NCBI GenBank assembly: GCA_013180625.2
Contig: SNVD02002434.1
Coordinates: 310,001 to 374,000, forward strand
DNA: 64,000 nucleotides
Origin: Boswellia sacra
Taxonomy: Eukaryota > Streptophyta > Magnoliopsida > Sapindales > Burseraceae
Direction of reading: 5' to 3'
The notes below the pieces were generated by a model, which did not search any database, was not told the origin of the DNA, and saw only the letters and a program-made list of their open reading frames with translations. Each line of letters begins with the position of its first letter. Position 1 is the first letter of the stretch. Below are positions 24,825 through 36,700 of this stretch, piece after piece. The position numbers and the translations under genes were made by a program.

Positions 24825-27095
24825 ATGGGTTCACAAGGGGAATCAGGAGCAGGAGCAGGAGCATCAAAATGGTTAGAAGATCTGCAACGCTCTGTTATCG
24901 AATCTAAAGACTCTGCAATTCGCTCTGCTCGTTCTCTTCAACTTCAACACATGAAAATTCCTTCCTTCGAGGTTTATTTTTCTTTCAATCTAAATATTAA
25001 TTATAGTAATAATAATACTTGTCTTGTGTTTCATTGTTTCTTCTGTGACACCTAGGATGCCTTGGCCCAGTATCAAATATACGAGCATGCTATCCTCAGC
25101 AAACTCAAAGGTACCACTTCACCTTCAACTTCCATTGGAATTTATCAAAAACAAAAACATTCATGCCTTGATTCTTTTTTTTTTTTTTTCTACAGAGGAT
25201 TTGAAAAGTGCCAAGGAACATCCCGTTGCTGCTATTGGCATTTCTCTTTCGGCTGCTCTCCTTCTTATGCGAGGTAACCATTTATATATATATATGTATG
25301 TATGTATGTATACTTGAATCATTGATTCTTCCAATTCTCTTTACTCATCGTTGAATGAGCAACACATTTTTATCTCCATCTAGGCTCCAATTCTGACCTT
25401 CAGTTTCCTTGTAAAATCATCCCTCTGTTTGATTTCCCCATCTTGGACTATATACTATCATCAATTTGTGTTGTGTTCAAACGTAAATATGAATAAGGAG
25501 GGATGCATTACGTCTTAACTTCCAACCTTTCTATTGAACGAACCTCTTTCTGCATATGATTACTTGTGGGGATGATCCAATTGTTTTCTGCCCCCCCGGA
25601 ATCTTTTGACTCTTTTTTCAAGTGTTTCAACCCTATGAACACTATGAATGCGTCTTTGAGTATATGGTGCATTCTGATTCTTACTTGAATTGATGCCATT
25701 GATGGTTTATCTGCAGGCCCCAGAAGATTTTTGTTTCGTAATACACTGGGTCGACTGCAAAGTGAGGAGGTATCTGTCCTTTTTAATTTATAGAAGCTCC
25801 TTTCTATGTATGAAACTATGATTAGAATGTTGATTGTATACGTCTGTTAATTGTAATTTTTATGTTTCAACTTGTTCACTGTACATATGATGAAAACCCA
25901 GGACTTGGTTTTTGTACAATTCAGTTGTTCATCTTTTCCTTTATTGTTTTGCCTCAACCACATTCGCAGGCACGGTATGTTAGAGCTGAGAAGAATTTGA
26001 AGGAGTTGAACCTTTCTGTTGAATTAATGAAAAAGGAGAGCACAAAACTGCTTGAAAGGGCTGCTCTAGCTGAAAAGGAAATGAAACATGGGGAAACTGA
26101 GCTCAGGTTGATTAACTTTTCCTATTCTTTGCTTAAATTTCATTAACTGTGATTTTGATCACGTCGAGCTATGTCTGTAGGAATTCTGGAAGTCAAGTTC
26201 AGCGACTTGCAAAACAAGCTTACAAAGTTGAAACCCAAGCTGCAGGTAATTCCTGATTAATTTTCTTTCTGTTTATTATGCTGGTGAGAGGGCCTTTAGA
26301 GCCTTTACGGGATCTTTTATAACTCATCACTTTGTTGGCTTTTCTGCTCTGATGAACCTGGTGGTTCTAATTTTTTGTTTTTCTCATAGCATAAATAAAG
26401 CTATTAGATATGGTTGACTAGTGAAACAGATTGGATAAGATGTTCCATACAATATCATAGATGATAGAAAAGGGTTTCCTTTGCATATGTTGGCCTTTAA
26501 AGTTTACATGTATGAGATACACGGAAAGGACATGACAACATACATTCCACTTGAATGCTGTGGTTGGTAATTAATCAACTTATATAACAATATTCTTATG
26601 CTTGCTCATGATCAAGCCTAAGTTAATTCGGTATATAAAACTCAACCTTTATTTTTTTAATTTATATGTAATCGAGCTTGATAATACAAATATTTGGCTC
26701 AATTACATGCTTACTGTTTACAATGAAGTCCAAGGGTGTTGAAAACAAAAGCTTTTTAGATGTTATGGATGCTCTGATGACAATGTTATCATGTGCCCAC
26801 TTTGTTTTACATTTGGTGTAGATTTGATGGAGGGCCTGAGAGAAATACCTGGAAGAGAAGCTTTGAAACTTCGAGCTGAGGCAAGTTCGGCATCCTTGTC
26901 ATACTTTTAGTAGATTCACATACACAAGTTCACGCAAAACTTTTGTACGTTTGATTTTTGATTGATAACTTGTTTGAAGGTGTTTTCTCTGTCATTTTTA
27001 ATCAGGTTGCTTCAATGGCATCAATTCTGAAGCGGCAGAGGGTTGCGTTGGATAAACGAATAATGAAAATTTCTGAGTTAGGAGTTCCTGTTTGA
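24825..27095 (+). CDS. RHIP1: RGS1-HXK1-interacting protein 1 (RHIP1)-like
   Basis: Eight exons: 24825-24971, 25056-25110, 25196-25273, 25717-25769, 25970-26106, 26181-26245, 26822-26880 and 27006-27095. They join to 684 nt (227 aa plus TGA). The N terminus is Gly/Ala/Ser-rich and is followed by [22 protein letters not shown] hydrophobic helix (about 75-94, [16 protein letters not shown]) may be membrane-associated, and a Lys/Glu-rich coiled coil runs from about 110 to 160. Arabidopsis RHIP1 links the G-protein regulator RGS1 and hexokinase 1 in glucose sensing. The last intron begins with GC rather than GT (donor GAG|GCAAGT at 26881). Without that donor the frame into [12 protein letters not shown] is lost. 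The gene faces NUP214 tail-to-tail. Confidence 0.85.
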
Positions 27096-27721
27096 TTACA
27101 CAAAATAGAAAGACTACAGAGTCGGTGCACTCGAATTTTGTTTTGTTTTGTTTTTTTTTTTTTGTTTGTCAATCTTTTAATATACATTTTGGTTACAAAC
27201 GTCTTGTACAAGCATTTGAAGATTTGAAATAAAAGGGAATGCTGCATTTTTTTTTTATTTCACATTTCATAGGTATCATAGTACCGGCATAGCATTATTG
27301 TTTTCACATGGTTTGCAAAATGTCTTTAGAAAATAAATATAAAGATAATCATTCAAGTATGATACAGTAATCCCAGGTCCAGCGACCAAACGGGTAGGTA
27401 AGGCATAATGTGGAATTTACAAAAATCATAATCCCACAGGAAAGCCTCTTCTTTTTTCTTTGATATCTCGACCAGTAGTACCAAAGCTTCTTTCCAGTTA
27501 TTAAGAAAATGTAACAACCACAAATACTAGCAGCTATTGATTAAGTACCGACTATGAAACCTAAAGCATGATGAAGCTCGTACTCCTCGTATTGGTATAA
27601 TTGCTACAAACAGCTAGAAGCAGGTTCTGTCTCTTTTACAAGCAACGTGAGGGTACTCTTGGAAGAAAAAGAAGAAGAAGAAGAAGAAGAAGAAGAAGAG
27701 AGATGCTCAAATGTGCCATAT
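27096..27721. other. Convergent 3' region between RHIP1 and NUP214
   Basis: This 626-bp stretch holds both 3' UTRs. It contains poly-T runs, an AATAAA-like signal near 27228 for RHIP1, and a (GAA)n tract at about 27670-27699. No gene is visible. Confidence 0.55.
27670..27699. repeat. Trinucleotide (GAA)n microsatellite
   Basis: About ten GAA units lie in the 3' flank of NUP214, close to the stop codon. Confidence 0.9.
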
Positions 27722-30700
27722 TTACTTTCTCATCTGTGTGAAGAGTTCAGGAGGTTTTCCAGTTCCCCCAGCACTAGCACCAAAAGCTGATCCTTGATGA
27801 CTGTTGAAAGCTCCAAATCCACCACCTACAGATATGTATATATGACAAAGATGAGCAAAGCCACCCACAATAATTTAAACAAGTGTGTAGGAATATCGAA
27901 AAGAAATTAAAAAAGCTACGTGAAACAGGAAATCCACCATCACCTGAGGCAGCAGCCGCAAATCCTCCAAATCCTCCACCTGTTGAAGCCACACTAGAAA
28001 ATCCGCCACTAGCTGAAGCTGCGCCAGCAAATCCAGCACCTGAACCCATCCCAGCAAATCCCCCTCCACCTGAGGCCAAACTGGCAAATCCACCACTAGC
28101 AGTAGCAGCAGCAGCAAACCCACCTCCAGTTGCAGCACCTGAAAAACCACCCGTCGAGCTGGGAGCAGCAAAACCACCACCAAAACTACTGGCAGAAGCA
28201 AACCCTGCTCCTGGTAGACCAGCACCAAGTTGCCTTGACTGTCCAAAAGAACCAAGAACAGATCCCAATGCTTGCTGCCCTGCTCCGATCTGTGCTGGCT
28301 GGCCAAACCCCCCAGCTGGGGTGGGAGCTTGAGCAGTTGTTCCAGTACCAAAGCCTCCAGAGAATCCACCGAAAGCTGTTGGCTGAGTCGTTTGGGGCGG
28401 TTGGGAAGTTTGTGGAGATTGAAAGCTAAAAGAGGCAGGCCGGAACAGTTGTCCACCGGGAACTGTCATACTAAAGGGAGAACTCACAGGATTCATTGCA
28501 GCATTACCAAAAGACCCACCAAATGGATTTGGTTTGGGTGCAGCTGGATTGGGTGTTGAGCCAATTCCAAAACTGCCAAGGCTTCCCAAGCTAAGCTCAG
28601 TTGCTTGGCTTGTCTCAGGAGCCTCCTCCTCCATCTCATCTTCCTGCGTTACAGCGCTATCTAAACTTTCATTCTTTCCACCACTTGTACTAGCAGAAGC
28701 TGGGAGTGGTGCTGAAAACAAAGTATTCACAGAAGATGAGGGCTCTGACTGAGCATTCAATACCGCATTAGATACAGCATTTGCCAAACCACTCTGGCTT
28801 CCCGATAACAAGCCAGCTGAAATTCCAACAGCAGAGGCAGATGATACTGAAGGTTCAAGCTTTAAACTAAATTCAGCTGCAGTATGCCCAGACTGCACTG
28901 CTGTTGTTTGCGTAGTAGCATTCCCATCAGTTTTTGAACTAATTTTACCCATAGGAAGTTGAACTTCAGTTTTAGGAGACTCCGATGTCAAGTTCACAGC
29001 AGGTGAGGGAGTAGATAAGGACACTGGTGTTTTTAGAGCCTGAGCAGAGAATAAACTAGAAGGTGAGGATGTTGTAGAGGAAGAGGCTGATGAAGAGGAC
29101 AAGGAGACAATTGGTGAAGGAGAAGCCAAGGACACCAGTGTTTTTGGAGCCCGAACAGAGTATAAACTAGAAGGGGTTGTAGAGGAAGAGGCCGATGATG
29201 AGGACAAGGAGACAATAGGAGAAGTGTAAGCTAAAGAGACAGATGATGAAGAAAATGTTTGCTTAGCATCCATGATAGATTTAGAGCTAGTAAAAAATCC
29301 ACCAGAGGACATTGCAGAAAATGAGGAAGTTGAAGATGAAGTAGATATTGAGGATAGGAGAGCTGTTGAAAAATCAACTATTGGAGTTGAAGAAGCAGAA
29401 TGTGGTATTAAGCATGCAGAAGAGCTAGATACTTTTTCACCAGGATTGCTTTGGCTTGCAACATCAAAATGTGGAACTTTTCCAGAAAGGGAAAAAGCAG
29501 TGGAGACAGGAGCTGAGGTTGACAATTGAGCATCACGATATTTACCGGTTTCAAAAGTCAAAGTTTTGGATGTTGTTACCCCATGCCTCTCACTTCCAAT
29601 TGTTGAAGACATTGGCACACTCCCGGAATTTGGTGTTTCACTGGGTTTTTTCAATAATGACGGCATCAACGTGGGCAACACAGTAGAGGTTGATGGTTTT
29701 TGTGATAGTTTAGTTTCAGACTGCAAAACAGAGCTGGTCTCATTCTTCAACATTGAATTGGTTTTCTCAACATAAGTACTCCAGAGCTTGATTTAGCCGC
29801 ATTAATATTGCAAATTTCTCGAGCTTGAATTTGCCCTCCCATGGTAGGCAATTGGGAGGCTGGAAGAGAAGATATTGTAGAAGCAAAGGTACTTTGGAAC
29901 ATAGGAGACTTCAATGCTGTTGATTGAGACTGCCCTAGAGGATCATTGGCCCATCTGAACAGAATTGACTGGTTTTCAGAAGCCTGTTTTGGGGAAGTAT
30001 CCTGACCGCCTGCCGGAGTTAAAAATATACAGAGAAAAAAATTAATAACTGTTTCCAGCAACTGAATAGGTATGTCCATGTATGAAGATCGTCAGCAATC
30101 AGACATTCACCATTGTTTCCAGATAAATATAAGGATGATGAAGGGGTTGTTCGATCCTTTGGGCGAACAATTGCTGGTCCATCCGACATGCCAGGGCTAA
30201 TATGTTGCTTATCCTTAAACAATGATTTATTGTGACTCCCCTTCTGTTCTTGCAAAAGCATCCTCTTCACAGTTGTTTTAGGAGGCTCAAAACTAGCCCA
30301 ACTCTGCAACAAGGTATACAAGCAAACGACAACATAATTCATCAATATCGTGAAATAAGAAGAAAAGACTTCCTCATGACAACTTGTTAAAAATGTATTA
30401 AATATCCCGAAAGGTTAAGCAATTTGTCACTCGTAAAAGTGAGAATGTTTCTAGAAGAGGGTTTAAAGAAATAGAAGAGGTGAAATTTTCCATCTGAATA
30501 AAAGCCACCACATTACTAGTTAAAATGCATACATAGTGATACAAACACACCACCTAGCAGGAAAACTTGGGCAAGATGAAACCTTCAGTTTAGATAGTTC
30601 ACGTTGTAAACTATATTACCAAAAATAGCTGTAAATCACACTTTTGGGTTGACCATCAAACGAAGACATGACAAAACAAGAACAAAAGGCTTCCACTGCA

Positions 30701-33700
30701 CAAGGGAAACAACAAAAAGCAATTGAAGAAACAATTACCCTGTCCAGTGAATCTCTCCTCCTCCTTGCTGTTTCTGGATCATAGCTCTTCATGGCACTTG
30801 ATTGGCGTCTCCTGGACTGATCTTTAGTAGCAGCAGAACCAGAAGATAGTACAAGTTTCTTCATAGAAGAGGGCCCACTAACTTTTGCATCTGGAGAGCT
30901 GAAAGAGGCATCATATGGGATTCCTATGGTTTCAAACAACTCCTTTTTAACATTTTGTTGTTTTACAGGTGACTCTATACTCAAAAGATCCATTTGTTTA
31001 GAAAGGCATTCAGAAAGTTGCTCCGCAGCTGCTAATTGTGAACTCATTGTGGTATGCAAACTATGAAGTGGTTGAATGTGCCTGTGATGAGAGTACATTA
31101 GAGTCAGAGAAGTAAGAAAATCACCATTAGCTAATTGAAATAAGCACAAATAAATTACATCTTCCACCTACTTCACTGAAGTTTTCAATAGCCACAATAT
31201 TATATCAACCAATGACCAATATCAGAAAAACTAATATTGAAGTTGCGAAAAAAACATAATAATGATCATACCTTGATAGCCCAAATTTATTCTGAGGAGC
31301 TCTCTGACCTACTTGAATCCCATCATTATCTCCAAATTTATTGAGTTCGAGGGTATTGAAATGCCGCTCCAATTCAATTAATTGATTCGTCAAATTCTGG
31401 AAGAGAGAAAAAGGTTAAAAATATAAATTTCATGCCGGATACATCTATAACTAGAGAAATTACTTAATGATAAACCTGATTCAGTTTTAATATATGTCGC
31501 CTCTTCAACTCAAGTTCAGGACTCAACTTCTGCCGATTCCAGAGGTCCCAGTATCGGCTATCAGAAGCTTGTTTAACAATTCCTTCCACATATATTTTCC
31601 TTGCCAAAACTGAAAGCCAATTTTACAAAAATTTGGTATGTTAACTTCCCATCATCCATTCCTTAATGAGCACTATTAAAGTTTTCAACTATTCCCACAC
31701 AAAACATTTACCATAATACTTTTAAGGAAAATTCATCATCTCCTACATAGGCTTTGAATTGTTGAAAATTTAAACTACTTCCATTTGACTGATCTTGATA
31801 TCCATTTGACCAGGCTTGTATTCTCAAAGAAGTAGTTGCATATCAATGAAGAATACCTTGAACAGTCTTATCAAGAAGATTTTGAATCTCTTCAAGCCGC
31901 TCATCCATTATGCCCTACAAAGTCCAAAGATAATCAAGATAAGAGCCTGGTAAGACACTGAGAAAGGCCTTAATGAAAAGCATGTGTGCACAAACATATG
32001 GCTAACATTTAAAATTGATTAAATTATCTATACAGTAGTAGACTACACAAATAAGGAGGTCGATGGGAGGCAAGTAACCATGAAGCTTCGAAGTTAATGG
32101 CACCCAAAATTGCACAGATTGAAGCAGTTCGTTATGCAAGATGCAATTGATCTAGAATATTTATCATGTGATAAGAATGTAGTGAAGGTCTGAGTGAAAA
32201 AAATGATTGAATCAGATGCTCCTATTCTGGCTCTTCAATTGTGTTCCAAAAATAAAGTTCTAGGAAGCGAGAAAAGACTGTCTTTCTAGCAACGAGCCAG
32301 ATGTCTAAGCTACATTGAAATGGTTTATTTGTGTTGTGTGCTTCCTATCGAGCACCTCTTCAGTTGCGTAACTTAAGTAGAGGGTGGCAAGCCCCCTTTA
32401 CCCTTACACTGAAAGGAGCAAAAATAGAATTTTGGGTTTAAGCTTGCATGTTAAAAATACAGGTTTTGATAGTGGCATCTGAGAAGTTGATAGGTGCTAT
32501 AATTAAAACAGAAACATATGTCTTAGCTTTATTTCTAGTTTATTAACATTAAGAGCCTCCTTGATATACCAATTGGAAAGGGATGTTCTAGCTGAAAAGC
32601 TAGCTGAAGCAGTACACTATATCTGACTTCAGAGTTCAGTCCTGCTTATGCATTGTTAGAAATGGACACCAAATTTTCTCAAGTGATTGCCTTTTTTTGC
32701 TAAATTTTGCTATTTTTGTTTATATCTATATGTATACTAAATAACACATATGAGCCATTGGTGTTAAACTCACCCTCCACATTCTGCACTTTTCAGAGAG
32801 ATTTGTTATGCCCTGCTCCAGTGCTTCAACCTTACTTTTCTGAAAGATAGTGCAGGCATCCCTAAAGCCACCTGTCTCTTCTATTGACTGCAGAAGTGTA
32901 TCCAATTCCTTGGCCATTTCCTTAATCTGTCAAATTGAAACAAAAAAAAGGATCCTGAGAAGCATTGAAAAGAGCAAACAAATGTCATAAAAATACAAAT
33001 CAGTTCCCTAAACAAAGAATATAAAAGGGAAACATAACCACACAAACATGCACAGAAAAATCCATACATAAAGACAAGGGCCCTAAGCAAGAAGCATCAC
33101 CAAATTGCAAAGACATGTATTGAACAGAGATGAACGAATCATGTGAATATGAGAATGCCACATTTTGATAGTCAAACAGGTTGGCAATCATCTCAAGATG
33201 AAATAAAGTAAAGTTATAGCCTATTTTCCATTTTTCAAACTAAGAATTTACGTAGAATGTGCTAGTAATAGATAATTGTGAAAGATTTAAGCATGACATG
33301 GAAAATTTCCTCTGACAATCATTTTGTTTCCCAAAAGAAAAAAAAAAGGAAAATTTCAAAACACATTCGCTCTTTGCATAGAAACTAACTGCTGGCCACA
33401 AAGTTATCAAGTAAACAAAAGGAACAAGCTCCATAATCAGATCAAGAAAATAGAAAAGATTTAAAAGAACTGTAGAAACAAGGGAATAAAACAAAAAGAA
33501 ATTGCTCATCACACAGTATGCAGGGACATGGGCACATGAAGGGAGACTATAAGACATTGATTACATTGCCAGATTGCTTTGATAAGTTCAGTTCTGAATT
33601 TGGCATTCCGGCAGGGGGAGTTTTGTAATCATCCTTGGAAGGATAAAGCTTGTGGCTGTGAGACTTTCCAGATACAACATTTAGCTGTGATGATGAAAAT

Positions 33701-36700
33701 TGTGTATTACGTATTGAGGGTAAGGACTCAATTTTCCCTGTCCCTGTTGGAGCTCTGTGTTCATCACCCCGCACTGATCTAATAGAAAAATTAGAAGAAG
33801 TTGATGTGCCAGTGGCATCCTTCCAAGAAAAAGGTTTTCCAGCAAAGCCACCAGGAACATTTGTAGCACCTACACTAAAATCAAAATTTTCAGAATTTTT
33901 GCCTTGACTATGACTTGAAGATGCAAATGGCGATCTGACATTAGATTCCTCCCGAAATATGGGTTTTCCAACTGACCATGACTGAGATGATGCACTCTGC
34001 GAGCTAGCTGATCCGATTTTTTCCAGTGTCTCCTTACCAAATTCAAAGCTTTTAGGTTGATCCTTATTACTGGATTGGCTGGGGGTATTAGTTGGAAATT
34101 TTCCTGCGAAAGGAGCAATTCCTGAACCAAATCCTGCAATGTTTTGAGTTTCTGTCTTGACATAATCCCTGGCTGCATAATCAGGTCCTTCTAGTTTTGA
34201 GGAAGAAAATTGCCCCAAACTTTTCTGCACTGGTAGGTGTACACGTTGACCATCTGTATCCTCCAGTTGCTGGTTTCTATATATAGTATCTTTATAGAGT
34301 GTTTGATTAACAAGCATAGATGTTGAACTCCCAGACTCATCAAATTGCTTAACGCTGCTTTCATCAGTAATTTCTCCACCACCAAGTGTGTTAGGTTCCT
34401 TCAATTTCATATCCGTCAATGGAAGACTCGAAGCTACTGATTCTATTTTGTGCTCCCCTGATCCAGAAGAAAGTTTAGGCAATTCATGTTCTACAGTTAC
34501 CAAAGCAGGAGTATCCTCTTCCTCGTCAGAAGGAGTGGAAACAATCTCAGGCGGAGCTGTCATTCTGGAAACACTACAATTAAACACAAGTCAATATCAA
34601 ACTCAGAAAATAGAGCACAGGCAAGCAAATAATGCAGGCTCTGCCAATAAACGACTGATGTATAACATCATTGAGGACTACCTTGCAACATGGAATATAT
34701 TGAGCTTTCCCTCTAGAGTGAGACACATAAGAATACAATATGGTGAAAGTTCTTTCTGTTCTTCAACTCCAAGTTGGACTTTTACTTTTCCATACTGGGA
34801 AGCTTTGTCAATGCAAAGTCCCAAGATCAAATTATCATCATCATTATCTGAAAAAAAAAAAAAAAGGGTCATTGAAGAATATTTACAAGATAATTTTAGA
34901 GGAAAAAACGCAGAAAGCAAATATAAATGTCATTTAATGATTGAAAATGAAGCTGCACATGCAGTCTATAAGTTTATTTAGATTTACTAACTAATATTAT
35001 TTTTCTAGAACATCAATACCCTTTCCAAAGCCAAAGAATAGTTCCTGAACCACTAAACCAATCATTAAGGTAAATTAACATAAAGAAATTCTTAATGGGC
35101 AGTATTTGAAGACTATGCTTGAGGCTCAAGCCATTTTATCCTTTGATTAAACAATACACAATTTCACAACTCCTAGAGATCCATCAAAAGATATGCTATC
35201 TAGTTGTGTCTTTCAGTAGAAAACATTTGCACTCAATAAACATTTGCATATACTAATCATAATCGCTTATGAATAAAGAATACTATGGCAAAACAAAACA
35301 TTCATTTGGCCATTTGCATCAAAAAGTCTAGAATAGAATACAAGTTTAAGCACCTTGAAGCTCAATCCTTGGAAGCCAATTATCTCGGTCAATATCAACA
35401 ACATCAACACCATTCCCTCCGTCACCCAGGGACCAACTGAGCAACATAATATGCTGATCTGTATTCTTTCTATTTGCAGTAATTGCAAGCTCACTGAAAT
35501 TAAAATCGAGAAAAGAAGTTAACTTTGCTGTCACCAATGAATTGGCGGGTTCAGAAACTTAAGAAGAGAATACTTTCAAGGATATCACCCAAAAGAACGT
35601 AATAATAGAGGACCTACTCACTGCGTAACTCAAGTTTACAAAACGTAATTGACAGTCAAGTGAATAAAAGTTAGAAAACATTGCTGGCAAAGTCAAGAAA
35701 AGAGACAAAATTATAAGTCTCATTTACCTGAGATATCGCCTAGATACGCACTTCAACTAGCTGGTTAGCTTTTTAGTTGACAATTTCATTAGAAGGGAAG
35801 GCTTTTAAAAAATTCAAAGATTTTTGTGGAGGCTTTTGATGAATTTTGAAACCAATTGGAGTGTCTATATTTTAATAAGGTGATATGAGATGATCTAAAA
35901 TTTCCGCCACATTGAATATTCAGTCATATCTATAAACAAAAACAAGAAAAAGAAATCCTTTTAGATAACAAGCATCATCTAAAAAAGTATAAACAAAATT
36001 CATAGTAAACAAGAACAAATCAAACACTTCCAACTTCAAATAAGCTCAATCAAAAGCAAACAGAAGAGACAAATGAAAGTTACACACTGTTATTGCTGTT
36101 ATTTAAAATCAAATTAGTGTCCTTAGACTTTTGATTAATCAAGCTTGGACCTACTTTTTTCCTCTTGTACTTTAATATTGAAGGAGATATCCTCTCCCAT
36201 GTCATAGTCACTATTGCCAAATAAATTACCATCGATGTATTAAAAAGTATAGGGTTTCCTAATGTTTGGATACAAGAGACTTAATTTTATTTCACCAGCT
36301 GAAACTGGATCGTACCCCTACTGAGCATAACTGTGTTTTCTTGGGAAAAACCATAAGGTTAGACATTGCCTCAAATTATCTGAGGTAGTATATATAGTCC
36401 AAATAATTTAACTGCTAAAAATGCAGGCATACTTCATTAATCAAACTACATAAAAAGTATGCACCAGATCTGGAGTTGAAATGAATTTAATATTCACAAA
36501 TGCCAAACATTAAAAAAGTAACAATAATTAAAGAAAGAAATAAAAGTTCAATTATATGAAAGTAATAAGACTATACCATTGATCTAAGTAGCTCAATAAT
36601 AAATAAGGTCCAGTTCCAAAGGGCAAAATGTCATCAACTAAACCAGCAAATAAATCGCAGAAGGATAGAACAACCGGGTTAGAAGAGGCCTGCACAAAGT

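Noticed and set aside
27883..28332. Pro/Ala-rich plus-strand open frame of 149 codons
   Set aside because: It is the complement of the Gly/Phe/Ala-rich FG-repeat exon of NUP214; the composition follows from that.
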